DNA from: Mytilus galloprovincialis
Taxonomy: Eukaryota; Mollusca; Bivalvia; Mytilida; Mytilidae
Reading direction: 5' to 3'
Length of the DNA: 64,000 nt
Assembly (NCBI RefSeq): GCF_965363235.1
Contig: NC_134844.1
Span: 73,959,497-74,023,496 of the forward strand
The notes beneath the pieces were generated by a model. That model was not told where the DNA came from. It saw nothing but the letters and a program-made list of their open reading frames with translations, and ran no database searches. Within the stretch, counting starts at the first letter, position 1. The number at the start of each line of letters is the position of its first letter. Both the position numbers and the translations under genes were made by a program. Positions 32,901 to 44,900 of this stretch are shown here, one piece after another.

Positions 32901-35900
32901 TCTTTGAGTAATACTCAGCAAATTAATTCAATTCAATTCTTATTTTACTTTAAGCAAAAAATGATCAATAATGGTTATCAGTACAAGCACTACAAAAATG
33001 ATAATACAGTATCAAATATGGGGCGAAAGATACAAGAGGGACATTCAAACTCGTAAATCGAAAATAAACTGACAACGCAATGACTAAAAGAGAAAAAGAC
33101 AAACAGACGGACAATAGCAAACAAAACACAATATAGAACCAGATGCTCCGCAGGGCGCAGCTTTATACGACCGCAGAGGTTGAACCCTGAACGGTTTGGG
33201 CAAGTATGGACACAACATTCAAGCTAGATTCAGCCCTTAATTTGGATTGTGATTAAATAGTTGACACAGCATAGGTTTCGGACACAGAATGAATGTGGTC
33301 TAATGAACTTAAAATATTGTGTTTGCCTTTGAGCAATTCACTATGCTGTTGAATATTAATCCTCTCAAAAAAATGTTTGAAGAAATTTTCTTTTTATTTA
33401 TGAAATCTGAAATGAGGAAAATTTAACCCCCCCCCCCATTTTGTTTTCACATCCCCCTTTCCCTTTTTCCAAAACTGATCTCAATTCAAATTTCTTATGG
33501 AGTTTGCAACAATAACTACTCATTTAAATACATCATAAAATATTAAAATGTAACAAAAGGTGCTTGTTATCACTGAATGGTAAAGATTGTTTTAATTTAT
33601 CAGTTGGTAGTAAAAGTGAATATACATTGTATATTGTATAAAACAATGATTTAAGTTGATTTAACTACTATTCTGGACAAAGAAAGATAACTCCAATCAA
33701 TTGAAAATTTCTTGCTATTGCACAATATTGTGCAATTAGATATTTCTTGCTATTGCGCAATACTGTGCAATTGAAAATATTTGCTATTGCACAATACTGT
33801 GCAATTGAAGATTTCTTGCTATTGCGCAATATTGAGCAATTGAAAATGTCTTGCTATTGCACAATACTGTGCAATTGAAGATTTCTTGCTATTGCTGAAT
33901 ACTGTGCAATAGAAAATTTCTTGCTATTGCACAATACTTGATATAATAATTTTGGATCCTGATTTCAACCAACTTGAAAACTGGGCCAATAATGAAAAAT
34001 CTATGTACATTTTTAGATTCAGCATATCAAAGAACCCCAAGGATTCAATTTTTGTTAAAATCAAACTTAGTTTAACTTTGGACCCTTTGGACTTTAATGT
34101 AGACCAATTTGAAAACAGGACTAAAAATTAGGAATCTACATACACAGTTAGATTTGGCATATCAAAGAACCCCAATTATTCAATTTTTGATGAAATCGAA
34201 CAAAGTTGACCCCGATTTGGACCAACTTGAAAACTGGGCCAATAATCAAAAATCTAAGTACATTTTTAGATTCAGCATATCAAAGAACCCCAAGGATTCA
34301 ATTTTTGTTAAAATCAAACTAAGTTTAATTTTGGACCCTTTGGACCTTAATGTAGACCAATTTGAAAACGGGACCAAAAATTAAGAATCTACATACACAG
34401 TTAGATTCGGCATATCAAAGAACCCCAATTTTTCAATTTTTGATGAAATCAATCAAAGTTCAATTTTGGACCCTTTTGGACCCTTATTCCTAAACTGTTG
34501 GGACCAAAACTCCCAAAATCAAACCCAACCTTCCTTTAGTGGTCATGAACCTTGTGTTTAAATTTCATAGATTTCTATTTACTTATACTAAAGTTATGGT
34601 GCGAAAAACAAGAATAATGCTTACTTGGGCCCCTTTTTGGCCTCTAATTCCTAAACTGTTCAGACCTCAACTCCCAAAATCAATCCCAACCTTCCTTTTT
34701 TTGGTCATACACCCTGTGTCAAAATTTCATTGATTTCTATTTACTAATACTAAAGTTATTGTGCGAAAACCAAGAATAATGCTTAATTGGGCCCTTTTTT
34801 GGCCCCTAATTCCTAAACTGTTTGAACTCGAACTCTCAAAATTAATCCCAACCTTTCTTTAGTGGTTATAAACCTTGTGTCAAAATTTCATAGATTTCTA
34901 TTCACTTAAACTAAAGTTATAGTGCGAAAACCAAGAAAATGCTTATTTGGGCCCTTTTTGGCCCCTAATTCCTAAAATGTTTGGACCAAAACTCCCAAAA
35001 TCAATCCCAACCTTCCTTTTGTGGTCATAAACTTTGTGTTAAAATTTCATTGATTTCTATTTACTAATACTAAAGTTATTGTGCGAAAACCAAGAATAAT
35101 GCTTAATTGGGCCCTTTTTTGGCCCCTAATTCCTAAACTGTTTGAACTCGAACTCCCAAAATCAATCCCAACCTTTCTTTAGTGGTCATAAACCTTGTGT
35201 CAAAATTTCATATATTTCTATTTACTTAAACTAAAGTTATAGTGCGAAAACCAAGAAAATGCTTATTTGGGCCCTTTTTGGCCCCTAAACGACGAATACG
35301 CCAACGTGATAGCAATATACGACGAAAAATTAAAATTTTTGCGGTCGTATAAAAACGAAGACTAAGCTCAAACACTGGGGGTGATCTCATGTGCTCCGAA
35401 AGGGTAGACAGATCCTGCTCTACGTTCGGCACCTGTCGTGTAGCTCCCATGTTCCATCTCCAGTACACATATAAGAAATGATTTCCAAAAGAATGTTTTT
35501 GGTATTGTATATGTAGAGTTCTATATCTCCAGAAAAGGGAATGATTTATTTATTTAAGGTGCTTGTTAAAGAAAAAAACATCAGTTGATCTTCGACTCCA
35601 TAAAATAAAACAAATATTCTCATAGTAAAATTGTAATTTTGATTCGAAATTATCTTTTTTACAGGTGTACAGTAATACACATGTACGACGTGTAAGACGG
35701 GAAACCACAATAACACTATGGCCTGATGGGATAATTCCGTACACCATACCTGCCTCTCAATATAGTGAGTAACTTCTGTAGATTAAGCTTGTTGGGCTGC
35801 TGCAAAAAAATATAGTCACAATGAATGAATAATTATCCGAGCAAGTCTTTGCTCTTACTTCTTTTTACACTTATTTTTTTAGGAGTGGGGGGGGGGTCTT

Positions 35901-38900
35901 ATTTCTTATAATTTGTGAACTCTTTAACTTAGGATAAAATAGGACTCAGTTTCATTTCGACATGATCAGATTGCATGTGAAAATTCATTTATCTCAACTT
36001 TCAAAGACATATGCATGTAGCAGAACATAGATATTTTTCATCAAACAAAGAAAATTACAGCTACAGTAATTTCAATAAAGATATAAAAGCGACTCCGATT
36101 AGCATTACATCTGAAGACTTTCCAAATACAAATGTTCAATAGAATATTTATATAACATCAAAAAAGAAGTTGGCGAACTGTATAAATCATTAGAATTTTA
36201 ATAATGAATATAAACGACCAATTTTATACTCATAGATAAGACAGAATTACTTAATGTATACCAACATGTAGTATTAAATTGTAGTTTTACATGCTATTAC
36301 TTGTGAAATAAACATTGATTCTGGAATTATCTTTATGCCAAGCATATTATCTAAATTTCTCTTTGAAACAAAAGTTTATTGGCGCTTTTTGACTTTGAAA
36401 CTAAGATTGAAGCTAGTTATAAACATAATAACGTAATCATCCTTGTGGCAGTCATTGCCTTTCTGGTATGTTTTAAAATTTAATACATTTCTCTAAAACC
36501 ACACAAGGTCGACATACACAAAGAATATATATAGATGACAACTGAGGCTTTCCTTAATGTAGAATGATTGCCACTGAGAAAACTATCCACCAGGAACGAA
36601 ATGATTGTCTAGTTTTAAATGCATGAAATAGTGTCCACTTGACGTTAATCAAATGTGAATTATTCACATTTTTCTGAGATCTATCCAATAATTCGATATC
36701 AAATACTTCAAAGTTGTTCTCACTATATAAAATTACACATAGCAAGCATAAAACTGGCGGAAAAAATTCCCAGAAGGCATTGACCCCATCAAAGCTTCAA
36801 TAATGGTCAAATAGACTTGTTGACTGGTGATGAAGGAAATTGCGAGTGTTATGTCCCCCCCCCGATATATCACCTGGAAAGACAAAAAAGATTTCACCAA
36901 ACTCTACATACAAAACTTTAGAATGTTCAACTCGCACCACTTGGAAGTGATTACAGGTGTTCCGGAACGGTCATCAGATCCTGCTTCACTTGTGGCACAT
37001 GTGATGCTGGTCATGTTAAATACAAATTTGACGATTTCAAGATTGAGAAATAGATGATAATATGAAGATGTCATTGTACGGAAGCGTATTAGCGCCACAC
37101 ATTTTTTTTTAGCTCACCTGACCTGAAAGGTCAAGTGAGCTTTTCTCATCACTTGGCGTCCGTCGTCCGGCGTCCGTCGTCCGGCGTCCGTCGTCCGTAA
37201 ACTTTTACAAAAATCTACTCCTCTGAAACTACTAAGCCAAATTTAACCAAACTTGGCCACAATCATCCTTGGGGTATCTAGTTTAAAAAATGTGTCCGAT
37301 GACGTGGCCATCAAATCAAGATGGCCGCCACGGCTAAAATGCAGTTTTTGGCTTATAACTCAAAAACCAAAGCATTTAGAGCAAATCTGACATGGGGTAA
37401 AATTGATTATCAGGTCAAGATCTATCTGCCCTGGAATTTTCAGATGAATCGGACAACCTTTTAATGGGTTGCTGCCCCTGAATTGGTAATTTTAAGGAAA
37501 TTTTGCTGTTTTAGCTCACCTGGCCCAAATAGATAGAGATAAACTGTAAACAGCAATAATGTTCAACAAAGTAAGATCTACAAATGTGTTGCTGCCCCTG
37601 AATTGGTAATTTTAAGGAAATTTTGCAGTTTTTGCTTATTATCTTGAATATTATTATAGATAGAGATAAACTGTAAACAGCAATAATGTTCAGCAAAGTA
37701 AGATCTACAAATAGGGCCACATGACCAAAATTGTCAGTTGACCCATTAAGGAGTTATTGCCCTTTATAGTCAATTTTTAACCATTTTTCTAAAATTTTAG
37801 TATTCTTTTAAAAAATCTTCTCCTCTGAAACTACTGGGCCAAATTTAACCAAACTTGGCCACAATCATCATTTAAGTATTTTGTGCTAAACATGTGTGGC
37901 GTGACCATGCCAACCAACCAAGATGGCCGCCATGGCTAAAATAGTATATAGGGGCGAAATGTAGATTTTGGCTTATATCTCTGAAACAAAAGCATTTAGA
38001 GCAAATCTGACATGAATAATATGTATCAGGTCAAGATCTATCTGCCCTGAAATTTTCAGACAAAACAGACAACCTGCTGTTGGGTTACTGCCCCAGAATT
38101 AGTAATTTTAAGGAAATTTTGCAGTTTTTGGTTATTATCTTGAATATTATAATAGATAGAGATAAAATGTAAACAGCAATAATGTTCAACAAAGTAAGAT
38201 CTACAAATAGGTCAACATGACCTAAATTGTCAGTTTACCCCTTAAGGAGTTATTGCCCTTTATAGTCATTTTTTAACAGTTTTCACATAAATTTTTGTAA
38301 ATGTTTGTAAATTTTTAGAATATATTTTCCACTGTAATTACTTGGCCAAGTTCATTATAGATAGAGACAATTGTAGCAAGAAGAATGTCCAGTAAAGTAA
38401 GATCTACGAACACAACATGATCACCAAAACACAATTTTGTCATAAATTTATCTGTGTCCATTGTTTGATATGCACATAGACCAAGGTGAGCGACACAGGC
38501 TCTTGAGAGCCTCTAGTTGGTTATTATCTTGAATATTATTATAGATAGAGATAAACTGCAAACAGCAATAATGTTCAGCAAAGTAAGATTTACAAATAAG
38601 TCAACATGACTGAAATGGGCAGTTGACCCCTTTAGGAGTTATTGCCCTTTATAGTCAATTTTTAACCATTTTTCGTAAATCTTAGTAATCTTTTACAAAA
38701 ATCTTCTCCTCTGAAACTACTGTGCCAAATTTAACCAAACTTGGCAACAATCATCTTTGGGGTATCTAGTTAAAAAATGTGTCCGGTGACCCGGCCATTC
38801 AACCAAGATGGCCGCCAAGGCTAAAAATAGAACATAGGGGTAAAATGCAGTTTTTGGCTTATAACTCAAAAACCAAAGCATTTAGAGCAAATCTGACAGG

Positions 38901-41900
38901 ATTTAATTGTTTATCAGGTCAAGATCTATCTGCCCTAAAATTTTCAGATGGATCAGACAACTGGTTGTTGGGTTGCTGCCCCTGAATTAGTAATTTTAAG
39001 GAAATTTTGCAGTTTTTGGTTATTATCTTGAATACTATTATAGATAGAGATAAACTGTAAAAAGCAATAATGTTCAGCAAAGTAAGATCTACAAATAAGT
39101 CAACATAACCAAAATTGTCAGAGAACTCCTTAAGGAGTTATTGTCTTTTATAGTCAATATTGAACAACTTTTCATCATTTTTGTAACTTGTACATAAACC
39201 TTCTTTTCTAAAACTATGGGCCAAATTTAACCAAACTTGGCCACAATCATTACTAGGGTATCTATTTTAAAAAAGTGTCTAATGACCCTGTCTGCCAACC
39301 AAGATGGCCAACATCAGTAAATACAGTAAGAGGTGAGCGACACATGCTCTTGAGAGCCTCTAGTTTATTTTTCTTCCTATGTTTGCGTTACAACGCAAAC
39401 CTTTGCGTTATAACGCAAACATTTGCGTTGTAACGCAAACCTTTTGCGTTTAACGCAAACCTTTTGCGTTATAACGCAAACATTTGCGTTGTAACGCAAA
39501 CATTTGTTTTATCTTATTTCTTATTCAAGATCCAAAGGAAACCGTAGTTATTAATGGAGGAGGCTGTATATATTAAAATTTATCACCTTTGTAGTAATTG
39601 CAAAGTAAAATGCTTGAATAATTAGATCATATCATTGACTAATAATGAGCAAAATAATATAAGAAGATGTGGTATGAGTGCCAATAAGAAAACTCTCCAT
39701 CTAAGTAACTATTCGTAAAAGTAAACCATCATAGGCCGAATTACGGTCTTCAACACGGAGCATTGGCTCACACTGAACAACAAACTATAAAGGTCCCCAA
39801 CAACGATATCCATGTTTCTACTAGTATATATATATATTACAAAGAAAATTGAGTAAATTGAGGTTATACCTAAGAAAAAAATCAACCCTGGTAATATAGC
39901 TATAACCGAATATAAATATACTTCCAAAGTAAGCTCTCGTTTGAGAACTGTGTAAAGTAGGTTGGATTCAAACAAGCTACCCTTTGGCAATAAATGTATA
40001 TAATGAAGATGTTTTATTAATAAAATTATGTTCTCTCTATTCAAATTGCTACCCAAGCATATTAATAATACTTCATTATATTGAAATGAAAATTCAATGA
40101 CTTTCTATCAAAGAATCTTGATCATATTCTGAGATTTAAAAAAAATGTTTCCTTATTAATAATTCATTTTAAAGCAGAAAGATCATTTTGTCTATTTGAC
40201 TTGGAGGTTGGTTTTACAATTGTATGACATTATTTTTGATCTTTCAATTCTAATATGACTATATACTAAACTATATCTATTTTCTTGTTAAATTATATAC
40301 TTTTCTGATGCACAAATCAGTCTTAATTTATGTATAATTGCACTTCAATTATTCCATTATTCCTATGCATATTTATTATAATGATTTGGCCTTTTATGTA
40401 TGTTTCTTTTTTTATCTACTAGTAAATCACATCCGAAATGCATGACAGACGGACATATATACAAAACTTAATGAATAATTGAAATCAAGATATTTGCGTT
40501 AAACGCAAATGTTTGCGTTATATCGCAAAGGTTTTGCGTTAAACGCAAAGGTTTGCGTTATAACGCAAAGGTTTGCATTATACCGCAAAAGGTTTGCGTT
40601 ATAACGCAAAGGTTTGCGTTATATCGCAAAGGTTTGCGTTTAACGCAAAGGTTTGCGTTATAACGCAAAGGTTTGCGTTATAACGCAAACATAGGAAGAA
40701 AAATAAAAAAAAAATGTGTGGCGCTAATATGCTTCCGTATCATTGATCTTAATTATTACATATTGTCCAAACAACTTGTTGATTTTTTGATTGTTAGTGT
40801 GTAAAAAACCACTTTCAACACTCTTGGCCTTTATCCTGGCAACTTACAATTGGTGGAGGATGGCTGAAACCAAACCACCCAGAGAAAACCACTGATCTTT
40901 TAGAAGGAAAACTAGCCATCCTATTCATTATTATCAGTATTGAATGTCCCTCACTCGGCGGCCTGCTATGCGGGGGGTTCGAACTCACAACCTCGGTGTA
41001 GACAAGCAAATGGTACAGTAGGTGAGCAACACAGACCAATCGGCCACCGAAACCTCAACCAATTCGTGATGGCGTCCAATGAGACAACCCTCCAACGGAG
41101 TCTAAATGACGTAGAGGTTAAAGAAAAACTATGGGACACCGTACGGCCTTCCTAAATGTATTTTTTATCTTAACTCATGTTTTATTTCTTTTGCACAACT
41201 TTATGTACATGTTTAAATTATTATGTCTTGCAACTAGCTGAAGAGCAACAGAAAAAGATACGGGTTGCTATGAACAGGTGGGAGGAGGTCACGTGTATTC
41301 AGTTTGTACCATATACGGAAGAATTACGAAAACAAATGGGCGCCAAACGATATGTTGAATTTTATCTAGGTTCAACGTAAGTACTGTTAATATATATATA
41401 TATAAAGATGTGGTATGATTGCCAATTAGACACCTCTTCACAAGAGACCAAATGACACAGAAATTAACAACTACATGTATTATGTCACTGTATGGCCGAC
41501 AACAATGAGCAAAACCCATACCGCATAGTCAGCTATAAAAGGCCCCGAAATAAACAAATGTTTAAGGGAGCTACCATTTGATTTTTAGGAGGGGGGGGGG
41601 GGGGGGCTAGGATGAAATTTGAAAACAATAGGCCGGACAGGAGATTTTGAGTAAAAAAAAAGGCAGGATGAGACACTTGCAAAAAAAAGTCAGGACGACA
41701 ATTTAGGTGAAAAAAAGTCAGTGACAACTAAAAAAAAAAAAGGCAGGACCGAACAGAGTGAAAAATAAAAAGGCAGGACAGAGATTACACCTAAAAACAA
41801 TGCAGGACAAAATTAATTTTTCATCCTAGCCCTCCCCCTAAAAATCAAATGGTAGCTCCCTAACGATTCAAACGAGAAAACTAACAGCCAATCATTTAAT

Positions 41901-44900
41901 GTACAAAGAGATGAATGAAAACTAATATGTAACACAACAACAAACGACAACCACTGAATTACAGGCACCTGACTTGTTACAGGCACATACATACAGAAGC
42001 TGACGGGGTAAAACATGTCAGCAGGATCTCAACCCCCCCCCCCCCTAACCTCGGACAGCGGTATAACAGTTCAACATAAGAACAAACTATAAAAATCAGT
42101 TGAAGAGGGCTTAACTATACGGATTAAAATAGAAATACATGATAGTTTTTTTTTTACATCTAACAAAACACAGAGTGGACGTAGTCGTGTACTTGTACTT
42201 GTACATCCCAACAAGACCGGCCATCATCTAACAGTTCTCACAGTTACTCAAACTCAATTACAACTTAAACATAAAGCACTACTTGGCGTTTTTTATATAT
42301 TATGAAGTCTTGAGACTTAACTGAGTAAAATTGATTTTCTGTTAATTTCATATTGATGTTGATAAACTTTCAGATGTTTCTCAAAGAATGGACTTGCTAG
42401 TAGACAACCACAAACCATTGGCATCAGTCCTGGTTGTCTTGATGTAAGTCTGTAATTGTATCTTCAAAACTGTTAATTTGGTCGTCATGACAATATACAA
42501 ATTGTGTAACACAGGTTTATAAGCAATCTACTGTAATTTCAGTCAATCTCGCTCAACATACTTTAACGTGCCTAAATTTTAAAGTAGCAACCAAACGCTT
42601 ATTAATAGCTGAGGATTGGGGAGCAGGGGAACGGGGACCCCAAACACTTTTTGTTGGAAAATTTGGTCGATTATTTCATGGAGAATGTCAGTCAATGTCC
42701 ACTCACTCCTTTATGAAAATTTGCTTAAACCTGAATTTACTTTACATCAACTGTGTACAGTAATTTCTTGATTTCAGTACTAAACTAGCGTTGTAATTTA
42801 GACAATAGAATTTACGAAAAACTAGTACGAGAGATATGGACCACAAACAACAACTGAATGTATGCTTTAAATGTGTAGTCTTGTGGTGCAAATTCAAACA
42901 ATAACATTTACGTAAACCTAGTATGACAGATATAATAACCAACAACAACTGAATGTATGTTTTATTTGTAGTCTTGAGACTTGTTTATTAAACTGAAATG
43001 TAATGTGTATTTTTTCAGACAGTTTCTATAGTCCATGAAATTGGTCATGCTATTGGTCACGTCCATACACAGCGCCGAGCAGATAGAGATGGTTACGTCA
43101 TAGTCCACTATGATAATATCAACATGGCTTCCTTCGCACAGTTTGATACCACAGTGATGCGGGGAACCCCGTATGATTTATTCGGGACGGTGTATGACTA
43201 TGCCAGCGTCATGCATTATAAACCAAAAGTATGTTCCTTTTCTTACTGTTCCCTTTGCTATGTTTTGAATATATACTCCTGGTTGATACTATGTCCCCCG
43301 GCAAACACATTTTCGTTCTCTACTTTTGGAAACTATCCTGTCTTAATTTGAACGTAATTTTAACACTTGTCTTTGAACTTACTAATTTTGGAAGAAGGTA
43401 CTTCCTTTTTGGGTATTATACGTTTAAGAACAAACCAATGTTTATTAAATTATGATTTTGGGTAGGAGATTGGTTGTTAACTTATTATACATCGGTCTGT
43501 TTATGGCAACGGTGGTATTACCTCAATTGTTTATAGTGTCCTTTGTCAATTCCAAATCAAATTGTAAATGCTATGTTAATGAAACAACACTGCAACCTCT
43601 ACGCAGAAAAATGGTTAAAACAAAAACAATATATCAGGTCATAAATGTAGAAGGGGGAAAGTAACTAGGATAAGGCATTTTTTGGTCCATGAATTGAAAA
43701 GCAAAATATAGTGTATAGGTGACCGCTAGGGATGATACACTTGGATTTGATAGTAAATAGCAAAAATAATTGAAATTAATAGGCTAAGCCAAAAAAATAT
43801 ATCGGATTTTGGTATAAAGGGGGAGGACTCACAAAAATGTCTTGTCCCCATGTACCCATGAATTCACCCTTGTTTTTTTTTCTAGAACGAACTTTTGTAT
43901 TTAACTAAAAAATATATAAACTGTAACAAAAGTTTATAAACATGACTTATCTGTGAATGAAATACATTCAGAAAGTAATGTTATTATTATAAATACATAT
44001 TATAATTCATGAGATAATTTGGAAATAGTGATCGGAATCTTTGATCTAAAACTCAAAATTTATCAGAAATATATTTTTACATACCATAAATTAATAATTG
44101 TTTGTACTCTATGACGGCAAATTTCTATAATGATATACATTACTTCGAACTTTTTGGGTGCTATACATTACTTCAAAAGCATCCAAAAAGTTCGAAATAA
44201 CATAAAAATAAATATACAATGTAATCAGATTCAATTATCGTGATTATATTCGTCAATGCGTTTTAATGTCACAAATCTGCATTTGAAATAATGTAAAATA
44301 ATTCATGTTCAGTGACCTACATTAGGTCAGTGAGGTTATATTGGCCTTTACGTGGAAGCTAACCATACATAATTCATTAAAATTACCATATTTTATAGCC
44401 TCTGATCGACAAATAAAACTATGCTATCTAGTATACATGTACTTCCTTCTCAGGTTTTTTCACGAATTCTTATATCGTAATTGACCAATCAGTTTTTGTG
44501 TCTCGCCACAATGCACCGACTACTGGGTCTGGTGGTACATCGTGCTTGTCTCGTGCACAGGATGAAACCATTTTTTCGAGTTCTAGTCTATCTTACGAAA
44601 TTCTGTGCAATTAGGTATTGCAAATGGCTTGTAGTGAGATTTATAAAATTGATCAGATTAGGGTGATTATAGAGTTTATAGAAAAAAGGATAATTGAAAG
44701 AATTTTAGACTTGTACAATACGAGTTCAAATCGCGTAACATTTAAGGAATAACTGTAATACTTTTTCTGTCTATGAAGAAATAACATCAAAAATGGGGTG
44801 CACGCATACCCGCGTCGGAAAAAGAATATGATAGTCATTCCTTATAATTTAATTCTAAATTACATCTAAAACCGGAGTTAATCATGAAAAAACGTTGATG

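Larger units (their letters stand above)
33139..35352 (+). mobile_element. 2.2-kb non-autonomous element inserted into a family-K repeat
   Basis: Near the left end, TTATACGACCGCA (33163-33175) is a perfect inverted repeat of TGCGGTCGTATAA at the right end (35340-35352). Inside are three sets of tandem repeats: about seven palindromic ~32-bp units (33708-33940), ~175-bp units (33950-34490) and ~180-bp units (34490-35290). No transposase ORF. A reversed fragment of the left end lies at 47640-47772. The uninterrupted family-K copy at 8750-8995 is a natural empty-site comparison. Confidence 0.75.
37077..40739 (+). mobile_element. 3.7-kb composite transposon with TIRs and 6-bp target duplication
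   Basis: The left end TACGGAAGCGTATTAGCGCC and the right end, its inverted copy with one change, frame the element. TCATTG occurs directly outside both ends (37071-37076 and 40740-40745) as a target duplication. Subterminal arrays of TTTGCGTTATAACGCAAA lie inside each end (39381-39506 and 40493-40690). The left terminal T-run is interrupted by a 2.25-kb nested element (37111-39363). The centre (39510-40490) is non-coding and includes a family-S fragment at 39660-39810. No transposase is seen. Confidence 0.85.

Noticed and set aside
34109..34733. ORFs of 91 and 64 codons on the plus strand
   Set aside because: They follow the ~175-bp and ~180-bp tandem units of the 33139-35352 element and have no independent support.
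39709..40056. 115-codon minus-strand ORF
   Set aside because: It lies inside the outer composite transposon and partly over a family-S fragment; no transposase-like motif is present.
39381..40690. CRISPR-like array
   Set aside because: The units are contiguous palindromes without unique spacers, in a eukaryotic intron, at the ends of a transposon.
43124..43664. ORFs of 70-75 codons
   Set aside because: They are the end of astacin exon 5 running into its intron, and intron sequence in other frames.
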